The position numbers and the translations under genes were made by a program. Positions 52,513-57,618 of a stretch of 57,618 nt of DNA are shown in pieces. Positions within the stretch are counted from its first letter, which is position 1. Each line of letters starts with the position of its first letter. Source of the DNA: Streptomyces tateyamensis (GTDB lineage Bacteria; Actinomycetota; Actinomycetes; Streptomycetales; Streptomycetaceae); NCBI RefSeq assembly GCF_003205575.1, contig NZ_PYBW01000080.1, forward strand, positions 1-57,618, written 5' to 3'. The notes under the pieces are model-generated. The model did no database searches and was not told the DNA's origin. It saw nothing but the letters and a program-made list of their open reading frames with translations.

Positions 52513-52914
52513 TCAGACGGCGATGAGCCGGACGCGGCTGCCGCAGAGTTTGGCCATGTCATCGACGTCCGAGGTGAGCATGGCCACCGGTCCTGGCTGA
52601 CGGAGTGCCATCTCGGCGACGGTCGCGTCGATCGCGTACTTGTGTCCATGCACGCCGGTCTGCTTCAGCAGTTCGGCGGAGGCTCGCGCCGCCTGTTCGG
52701 TGACTGCCTCGACCTTGACCTGCGAGAGTACCCAGTTCAGCCGAGGAGTGTTCACGCGCGCATGAACCACCTCGACGATGGTGTTGGCGCCGACCACCAG
52801 ATCAGCCGCCATCGAGTGGAAGGATCGGATCAGCGCGAGTGTGCCACGGTCCTGCGAGACCCAGGAGGACAGCCCCTGAGAGTCCAGCACGACGGTCTCG
52901 ATGCGGTTGCTCAC
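52513..52914 (-). CDS. VapC-like PIN-domain toxin
   Basis: A 133-residue PIN RNase. Acidic residues expected for the active site are visible: Asp in VVLDSQGLSSW, Glu in ANTIVEVVHA, and Asp in HGHKYAIDATVAEMA with TSDVDDM. It starts at a GTG overlapping the antitoxin stop (GTGA), the standard antitoxin-first order. Such toxins cleave tRNA or rRNA when freed from the antitoxin. Confidence 0.88.
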   Translation of the reverse strand: MSNRIETVVLDSQGLSSWVSQDRGTLALIRSFHSMAADLVVGANTIVEVVHARVNTPRLNWVLSQVKVEAVTEQAARASAELLKQTGVHGHKYAIDATVAEMALRQPGPVAMLTSDVDDMAKLCGSRVRLIAV

Positions 52915-53159
52915 GCGGCGTTCGCTGAGCTGTCGTGGTTGGTCGAGCCGAAGATCCTGGCATTCGCCGCAGCCAGCTCCTCCTCGGTGAACGACCCGTG
53001 CTCCTCTTCGTAGCGGCGCAGCTCCTCACCTAGTAGCTGGTGCCGGATCTGGCGGGCCACGGCCTCGGCGACGTAGCCGGAGACGTTGTCCGTGAGCTTC
53101 TTCAGCTCGGCCACCTGCTCGCTGGGGAGGGTGACCGTAATGCGTGTCGTGGCGGGCAT
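52911..53159 (-). CDS. Ribbon-helix-helix antitoxin of the VapBC pair
   Basis: An 82-residue protein with an N-terminal ribbon-helix-helix (TTRITVTLPSEQVAELKKLT, then DNVSGYVAEAVARQI) and a charged, Glu-rich toxin-neutralising tail (LLGEELRRYEEEHGSFTEEEL). ATG at 53159. It should bind the palindrome 8 bp upstream and autorepress, together with the toxin. Confidence 0.88.
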   Translation of the reverse strand: MPATTRITVTLPSEQVAELKKLTDNVSGYVAEAVARQIRHQLLGEELRRYEEEHGSFTEEELAAANARIFGSTNHDSSANAA

Positions 53160-53166
53160 GAAATAA

Positions 53167-53182
53167 GCATACTGCGATATGC
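53167..53182 (-). promoter_or_regulatory. Candidate antitoxin operator
   Basis: GCATACTGCGATATGC has 5-bp arms (GCATA/TATGC) around a 6-bp centre, directly upstream of the antitoxin start. The low GC here contrasts with neighbours and fits a promoter-operator for VapB-type autoregulation. Confidence 0.5.
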
Positions 53183-53198
53183 GCCGAAGGTCAGACTC

Positions 53199-53340
53199 TC
53201 CTGGCGGTCGTTCCGGGACGCGCCGTGGTTCGGGGCGGTTCCGACCCTGACCGCCGCAGCGGTGGCGACTGAGCGGATCCGCCTGGGCGCGCTGGTCACC
53301 TCAGTCAATCCTTTTTCACCTATCACATGCTGACCTGCGA
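53199..53340 (+). pseudogene. Fragment of a luciferase-like (LLM) oxidoreductase plus repeat tail
   Basis: Bases 53199-53303 encode SWRSFRDAPWFGAVPTLTAA then ATERIRLGALVTS, the first beta-alpha units of a LLM-class flavin oxidoreductase, without its start or its remaining about 250 residues. At 53304 it switches to an AT-rich tail (GTCAATCCTTTTTCACCTAT and on). A second fragment at 56012-56154 is about 80% identical and has the same tail. No function expected. Confidence 0.7.
53304..53340 (+). repeat. AT-rich tail repeat, copy 1
   Basis: GTCAATCCTTTTTCACCTAT, then CACATGCTGACCTGCGA. It matches copy 2 at 56117-56154 except for an A/G change and a one-base T difference, and follows the same break in the LLM reading. 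Its base composition is foreign to the surrounding genome. Confidence 0.75.
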
Positions 53341-53415
53341 GAACGCGACGTAGGGGCCGAGGAGACGCGATGAAGGTGTCAGATCAGCTCGACCCGTCCT
53401 GTGTTGGCAGCGCGG

Positions 53416-54783
53416 TCAGTGGACGTCGCGGCAGTGCTCGGCAGCCCGGTGGCCGCCCCCGGACACGGTGGCCAGCGTCGCGAGGGCGGCGGCGGCCGCA
53501 GTGTCGGGGAGTTTCGCCCGCTGCGCGAGGAACCGCACCCAGTGCGGCAGCAGCCGCTTGGCCCCGATGGTGGCCGGGTGGTCGGGGATCCAGTCGTTGA
53601 TCAGCCCGAGCTGGTGCTCGATCCGATGTGGTGACACCGAGTCGGCGGTGTCGGGCAGGGCGCCCTCCAGCCACTCGCCGACCAGCGCTTCCACGGCCTC
53701 CGGGTCAGGTTCCTCGCCGTGCTCCTGCCGCAGCCAGGCGGAGAACGCCTCCACCGTCGGCGTGACGTCGATGTCCTGGTAGAGGTTGAGGGGCGTCGGC
53801 AGTGAGCTGCCGTGCCGCTGCAGGGTGTCGGACAGGTCGTGGATGCGCCGCAGGGCACGGAACCACTCGTCCCACACCGCCCGCGACTCCGTCCCACGGA
53901 TGGTGATCTCACTCAGGTCCACCTCGATGAGGCAGCGCAGCGCTTCCGTGTGGGCCTTGTCGAGTGGTTGCGGGACGCAGTCGGCGGCTGCCGCGCCGAC
54001 TGCGGTGCGCCAGGCTGCGGCGGCCTGCTGCACGTCGTCGAAGGTGCCGCCTCCGGCGAGCACGACGAAGCCGCAGGCGTCGATGTCGAAGAGGTAGACA
54101 GCCGGGTCGGCACCGTTCGGGTAGTTGGTGGCCGCGATGACGCCGAGCCGTGAGCCGTACACGTCGCGCATCGTCCACACGTCTCCGGTCATCAGTGGCT
54201 TCGCTGCCGAGTTGAGCCAGTCCGGCCAGTCCTCCCCGCTGTCGGCGCCGTTTACGACCGGTTGCAGCCGGGACAGTGCTGCGTCCGCCATGTGCGCGAC
54301 CGCGGGTGAGCCGACCGAAGTCAGGCCGTGCAGGAGCAGGTTGGCGGCCCGGCTGCCGGGCGCCCCGGCGACCGGCAGCCGGGCCCGTCGCTCCGCCACG
54401 GCGATCAGTTCCTCGACCCAGTTGCCGAGGAAGAGGGAGTGCTCGTCCTGGACGGCCTTGTGGACGTGAGCTCCCAGCAGGCGAGCCGTCATGTCCTCCA
54501 GCTGACGCGGGCCCTGGGCGTCGAGCAACACCTCGGCTTCGTCGAGGATGCCTTCGATGGACGGCCCGAACCAGTCAGGTCGTGCCGACCCCGCGCCCGC
54601 GAGGCGCTGCAGGAACGACAGGCCGGATGGATCCCCGAAGGGGTTGCCGGCGCGGAGGCCCGACAGGTCCAGCGGCTCGCGCGGGGTGGGGATGTTCTTC
54701 GGGGACGCCGGGTTGCCCGAACGCTTCTTGTTGCCCTGCTGCTTCTTGGTGTTCGACCTGCGGTTGCGGGACACGGGTGACAT
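53416..54783 (-). CDS. Large hypothetical protein
   Basis: A 455-residue cytoplasmic protein. The first 30 residues are basic and Gln/Lys/Asn-rich (NRRSNTKKQQGNKKRSG), then an all-alpha domain (about 80-200), a beta-rich middle (DVYGSRLGVIAATNYPNGAD to VYLFDIDACGFVVLAGG), and a helical C-terminus (EAFSAWLRQEHGEEPDPEAV, RLLPHWVRFLAQRAKLPD). I cannot assign a family. The basic N-terminus could contact nucleic acid. It lies between toxin-antitoxin-type modules on a decayed stretch but is itself intact with normal codon use. Confidence 0.75.
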   Translation of the reverse strand: MSPVSRNRRSNTKKQQGNKKRSGNPASPKNIPTPREPLDLSGLRAGNPFGDPSGLSFLQRLAGAGSARPDWFGPSIEGILDEAEVLLDAQGPRQLEDMTARLLGAHVHKAVQDEHSLFLGNWVEELIAVAERRARLPVAGAPGSRAANLLLHGLTSVGSPAVAHMADAALSRLQPVVNGADSGEDWPDWLNSAAKPLMTGDVWTMRDVYGSRLGVIAATNYPNGADPAVYLFDIDACGFVVLAGGGTFDDVQQAAAAWRTAVGAAAADCVPQPLDKAHTEALRCLIEVDLSEITIRGTESRAVWDEWFRALRRIHDLSDTLQRHGSSLPTPLNLYQDIDVTPTVEAFSAWLRQEHGEEPDPEAVEALVGEWLEGALPDTADSVSPHRIEHQLGLINDWIPDHPATIGAKRLLPHWVRFLAQRAKLPDTAAAAALATLATVSGGGHRAAEHCRDVH

Positions 54784-54896
54784 GGCGGACCTTCGCGGAG
54801 ACAGACGACGGTGTACTGCGGGGGCAGGCTATCGCCATCGCCCCGGACAGTGGCGGCGGATCAGGGGTACTACGCTCGATCGGGTTGATCGGTGCG

Positions 54897-54915
54897 GGGG
54901 CTGTGCCACAGCCCC
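54897..54915. promoter_or_regulatory. 19-bp palindrome upstream of the nucleotidyltransferase
   Basis: GGGGCTGTG-C-CACAGCCCC, 138 bp before the MNT start, is perfect with a single central base. It could be an operator. The rest of 54784-55052 carries no clear gene; the reading PQQLLAQVREAHLAGDPWGS followed by RVGDRSLRELA in another frame may be the remains of an N-terminal helix-turn-helix once joined to the transferase. Confidence 0.4.
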
Positions 54916-55052
54916 TGACGAAGGCAGGGTTGGCGGACCACAGCAGTTACTCGCGCAGGTGCGGGAGGCGCATCTCGCCGGCGACCCGTGGGGCAGCCGG
55001 GTGGGGGACCGGTCGCTGCGCGAGCTTGCCAGCTCCGCCACCTCGACTCACG

Positions 55053-55352
55053 GTGATCCTCTCGACTCTCGACGGAGTCGAGGAGGCATACATCTACGGT
55101 TCGTGGGCGGCCCGTTACGAGGGGGAGCCCGGTCCGATCCCAGGAGATGTCGATGTCCTGGTCGTCGGGCAGCCCGACCCGGACGAGCTTTTCGACGTCG
55201 CCGAGCAGGCGTCGCGAGAGCTGCACCGGGAGGTCAACGTCCACCGCATCTCCCCGCTGGCCTGGGCCTCGGAGAGCGCCGAACCGTTCCTCACCTCGGT
55301 TCGCGAGCGACCGCTGGTCCGCCTGACGCTGCACAAGGAGGATGGCGCGTGA
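55053..55352 (+). CDS. Minimal nucleotidyltransferase (MNT), possibly truncated
   Basis: A 99-residue Pol-beta-type transferase. The catalytic motif AYIYGSWAARYEG with GDVDVLVVG (GS...DxD) is clear at residues 12-40. Such MNTs act as antitoxins by AMPylating or neutralising a HEPN RNase encoded next door, and a HEPN gene does follow with a 4-nt overlap. In many relatives the domain is preceded by a helix-turn-helix; here that part seems frame-disrupted upstream, so GTG 55053 may be a secondary start. Confidence 0.65.
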   Translation: MILSTLDGVEEAYIYGSWAARYEGEPGPIPGDVDVLVVGQPDPDELFDVAEQASRELHREVNVHRISPLAWASESAEPFLTSVRERPLVRLTLHKEDGA

Positions 55353-55844
55353 ACCGCTGGGAACAGGGCCGTGCGACCGTTGACGACCTGATCCAACGAC
55401 GTGAGGTCGAGAGGGTGCCGGCGTCTGCGGAGCATGCCCAGGCGGAGTTGACTCAGGCGCGGCAGCACCTGGCCTCTGCGAAGCTGCTCCTCGACGTCGA
55501 CCCGGTCGGCGCGTACAGCCTCGCGTACGACGCCGCGCGCAAGGCGCTTGCGGCGGTCTTGATGAACCAGGGTCTCCGTGCCACGAGCAGGGGTGGCCAT
55601 GTCGCTGTGTACGAGACGGTGAAGGCGCAGCTCGACCCGCCGTTGGGCGGAGTCCTGCGACCGTTCAGCCGCATGCGGATCCGCCGATGGGGGCACCTCC
55701 CGGCCGAAGGCCGGGGGAGAGAGCGAGTACCGGTCTGCCGAAGCCCCGGCCATCACCCCCGAAGAGGTGAGCGGCGATCTGCCGAAGGCACAGGCGATCA
55801 TCGATCTTGCCGAGAAGGCGATGCCGCACATGAGCCGCTACTGA
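55349..55844 (+). pseudogene. HEPN-domain protein gene split by a small palindromic insertion
   Basis: The first 113 codons (from GTG 55349) read MNRWEQGRATVDDLIQRREV to LAYDAARKALAAVLMNQGLR, the R-x-GGH region and PFSRMRIRR, a clear HEPN domain. Bases 55688-55720 then insert a GC hairpin. From 55722, in another frame, the original end resumes: SEYRSAEAPAITPEEVSG, DLPKAQAIIDLAEKAM, HMSRY, stop 55844. Without the element the protein would be about 150 residues, the usual size. The unshifted frame instead runs into about 60 unrelated residues. Confidence 0.8.
55688..55720 (+). mobile_element. Small palindromic repeat element inserted in the HEPN gene
   Basis: A 33-bp segment starting TGGGGGCACCTCCC and ending GGGGGAGA contains imperfect arms CTCCCGGCC / GGCCGGGGGAG around GAA. 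Its start resembles hairpin repeats scattered through streptomycete genomes. The frame change across it is +1, so the actual insertion is 31, 34 or 37 nt. Confidence 0.65.
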
Positions 55845-55908
55845 TCCTCGGGTGCGGCCTGCCTTGATGACCAGGGCTCACGACGACCGCTCCCGTAGGG
55901 TCGGAGCC

Positions 55909-56154
55909 ATGCGTCTGAGCACAGTGATCCTCCCCATCCACCGGTGGGCCGAGGGACAGAAGATCTGGCGGCGGGCTGAAGTTCCATGCCGCGTACACCT
56001 ACGACCACCTGTCCTGGCGGTCGTTCCGGGAGGAGGCCTGGTTCGGGGCGGTCCCGACGTTGACGGCGGCTGCCTGCGCCACCGAGCGGATCCGCCTGGG
56101 AACTCTCGTAACCTCGGTCAATCCTTTTTCACCTATCGCATTGCTGACCTGCGA
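55909..56154 (+). pseudogene. Truncated and frameshifted LLM-class flavin oxidoreductase
   Basis: The ATG at 55909 begins MRLSTVILPIHRWAEGQKIW, the N-terminal strand and helix of a luciferase-like oxidoreductase. A deletion near 55981 (about 2, 5 or 8 nt) shifts frame, then FHAAYTYDHLSWRSFREEA and WFGAVPTLTAAACATERIRL continue to VTS at about 56116, where an AT-rich tail (56117-56154) shared with the fragment at 53304-53340 begins. The remaining two-thirds of the enzyme is absent. Confidence 0.75.
56117..56154 (+). repeat. AT-rich tail repeat, copy 2
   Basis: GTCAATCCTTTTTCACCTAT, then CGCATTGCTGACCTGCGA, the second copy of the tail that terminates both LLM fragments. Confidence 0.75.
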
Positions 56155-56182
56155 TGTTCCGCCGGTTCAGCTCCTGATGCCC

Positions 56183-56644
56183 CTATCCCTGTGAGTCGGT
56201 GGGCCAGAATTTGGGCGGGGCGCTGGCAGGATCCACGATCCGCAAGCGGCTCTGTTGGGACGGGTCGACCGCATTCAGCGAGATCAGGCGCTGGCTGTCC
56301 GCCTGGTCGAGTTCAGCCAAGGCATGGGGCAGACCGGCGCACACAGTGGCGATGGCCGCACCGAGACCCACCAACCCACCGTGCTTGTGATTCTGGCGGT
56401 ACTCGATGCGATGCAGGCCCGACTCGGCGATGGCGACCACCTCGAGTGGGCGGCTCAGTTGCTTCGTGTCATTCGTGACAACGACCTGAAAGCCGTCCGC
56501 TGCCGCACGGGCGTAGAGGTCAACATCCCTGGTTCCCGCCCAGCCGCTGAGTTCGGCCACGTGCTCGACGACGTGGTGTTTCAGGAGCAGCCGCACGATC
56601 CGTGCCATGGGGAGCGGCACATTCTCGTCGAGCAGCAGCTTCAA
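56183..56644 (-). CDS. PIN-like (DUF5615/VapC45-type) toxin
   Basis: A 153-residue PIN-like RNase candidate: MKLLLDENVPLPMARIVRLL with the catalytic Asp-Glu in LLDENV, GTRDVDLYARAAADGFQVVV (second Asp), TNDTKQLS (third Asp) and a C-terminal region with HRIEYRQNHKHGG. This N-terminal LLDEN pattern is that of the DUF5615 Mut7-C-like subclass. It starts at a TTG overlapping the preceding DUF433 gene stop by 4 nt. Confidence 0.82.
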   Translation of the reverse strand: MKLLLDENVPLPMARIVRLLLKHHVVEHVAELSGWAGTRDVDLYARAAADGFQVVVTNDTKQLSRPLEVVAIAESGLHRIEYRQNHKHGGLVGLGAAIATVCAGLPHALAELDQADSQRLISLNAVDPSQQSRLRIVDPASAPPKFWPTDSQG

Positions 56645-57288
56645 GACGCTGCCTGCCGGATTTCCGCATCCTCGTAACTGTCGACATAGTCGGCGAAGTC
56701 CGCTGCGTCGCGCGCTGCCTCTGCTGTCACGCCCGGGTAGTAGTCGCCGATCTGCTCAGGTGGCACGCCGTCCCTCAGGAGAGCGGCGACCTCCGTCGCC
56801 GGGATGCGTGTCCCCTCGACGACCGGCTCACCGCCTCGCACGGCAGGGTCGATGGACACGTGCGGCCGGGGTTCAAGGAGGTCCGGGATTCGTCGACCAC
56901 CACGGTAGAAAGGCGCAAGCACGTCCACCATGTCGTGGATGACGACATTGCCCTTGCTCCGCACGAGGTCCACTGCGTGCTCCGGGTCTGCCAGGTAGAT
57001 CGTGTCACCGCCCGCGACCAGTCGGTAGGCCGAGAGGTGTTCACGTTCGTCGAGGCCCTCGCGCAACGTGCTCAGCGCCCGTCTGATCTTCTGCAGGGAT
57101 GCCTCCTCGCGAAGGCGGACACAGGCTCGCAGGGCGACCACGTCGCGAAAGGAGTAGAGGATCGGACGAGACGCCGAGATCTCCGGCACGAGGACAGCGC
57201 CGCGTTCGCCGGCGGCCCGCCGCCAGTGCGACAGCTGCCGCAGAGTCGCACCGGACAACGCGGCAGCCAGCTTGGGCTCGTACGACAT
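56641..57288 (-). CDS. DUF433-type antitoxin with a MerR-like N-terminus
   Basis: A 215-residue protein. Residues 5-75 look like a winged helix (KLAAALSGATLRQLSHWRRA, then YSFRDVVALRACVRLREEAS), and the C-terminal DUF433 domain has HVSIDPAVRGGEPVVEGTRI, PATEVAALLRDGVPPEQIGD and YYPGVTAEAARDAADFADY. It is the antitoxin and repressor partner of the downstream PIN-like toxin (VapBC45 type). ATG at 57288 with ideal GGAGGTG spacing. Confidence 0.85.
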   Translation of the reverse strand: MSYEPKLAAALSGATLRQLSHWRRAAGERGAVLVPEISASRPILYSFRDVVALRACVRLREEASLQKIRRALSTLREGLDEREHLSAYRLVAGGDTIYLADPEHAVDLVRSKGNVVIHDMVDVLAPFYRGGRRIPDLLEPRPHVSIDPAVRGGEPVVEGTRIPATEVAALLRDGVPPEQIGDYYPGVTAEAARDAADFADYVDSYEDAEIRQAAS

Positions 57289-57364
57289 GCGGCACCTCCT
57301 TGGCTCCAGCCGACGATCCGACGCTACTTCATCGTCCCGTACGGGCATCAGGCTCGCCAGCATT

Positions 57365-57618
57365 TCACCCGGATGAGGCCGCCGAGAGGCGCCGCGCTCT
57401 CGTGAGCTTTCGCCGTCCGCCGCCAGCGGCGAGCTCGTTGAGGCGCTCGCCGATCACGGATACGCCGGGGCGGGGTTCCTGCTCGTAGTACCAGGGCTTG
57501 CGTCGGCGTAGCAGGGCCTCGCCGTGCTCGGTCCAGGTGAATCCGGGCTTGCGCAGCAGCTTCCGGAAGACTGCGTCGACTGTCTCCGGACAGGTGGCGG
57601 CCAGGCGGCGGATCGGAA
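57365..57618 (-). CDS. C-terminal part of an unidentified protein, cut by the window edge
   Basis: On the minus strand the open frame enters at 57618 and stops at 57365, giving about 84 residues: PIRRLAATCPETVDAVFRKL, then FTWTEHGEALLRRRKPWYYE, GVSVIGERLNELAAGGGRRK and a basic end. Codon use is normal. The protein's start lies beyond the window. No family recognised. Confidence 0.55.
   Translation of the reverse strand, partial: PIRRLAATCPETVDAVFRKLLRKPGFTWTEHGEALLRRRKPWYYEQEPRPGVSVIGERLNELAAGGGRRKLTRARRLSAASSG

Noticed and set aside
53370..53600. Rightward open frame starting MKVSDQLDPSCVG
   Set aside because: It overlaps the well-supported 455-residue leftward gene and becomes Arg/Pro-rich nonsense; only the first 15 codons lie outside that gene.

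Overview
The window comes from a high-GC filamentous actinomycete of the Streptomycetaceae (Streptomyces or Kitasatospora type). The evidence is very strong G/C at third codon positions, frequent GTG and TTG starts, an SsgA-like sporulation protein, an XRE plus DUF397 regulator pair, a single-ORF CydDC, a bkd cluster with a divergent Lrp-type regulator, and one rare TTA (bldA-type) codon. No rRNA, tRNA or CRISPR array was seen.

Left third (1-25 kb). An SsgA-like gene, a NUDIX hydrolase, a globin-reductase with a long proline-rich N-terminus and a secreted protein precede cysS. A coupled operon follows (small protein, DUF6879 protein, PIMT-like methyltransferase), then a WhiJ-like XRE/DUF397 pair divergent from a frameshifted RsbW-like ATPase gene. 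A branched-chain keto-acid dehydrogenase operon (E1alpha, E1beta, E2) is divergent from an Lrp/AsnC gene, and a TetR gene is divergent from paaN. Near-identical operator-like palindromes lie in front of both bkd and paaN. GNAT and sugar acetyltransferases, a MacB-type ABC efflux operon and an OmpR-type two-component pair complete the section.

Middle (25-46.5 kb). cydA-cydB-cydDC sits behind a large Rex-like palindrome and is followed by a DevS-like GAF histidine kinase. A divergent AhpD-like/MarR pair and two YegP-like proteins come next. The most unusual locus is then a Pst-type transporter cluster: a soluble secreted PstS-like protein, a secreted protein of unknown function, an 852-residue anchored PstS-like protein, PstC, one open frame joining PstA to an anchored PstS, a sortase-fold membrane protein lacking the catalytic His and Cys, and PstB. 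It looks like an importer whose binding proteins are tethered or displayed on the cell surface, with a pseudo-sortase as accessory.

Right end (46.5-57.6 kb). A HAD phosphatase is followed by an XRE / ImmA-type protease / MAB_1171c-like membrane protein operon, a secreted HExxxE protein and a DUF72 protein. The last 5 kb resembles a decaying accessory region. It has a VapBC module, a nucleotidyltransferase with a HEPN gene split by a small palindromic repeat, a DUF433/PIN-like module, and two truncated luciferase-like oxidoreductase fragments that end in the same AT-rich tail. The window closes inside an unidentified gene.
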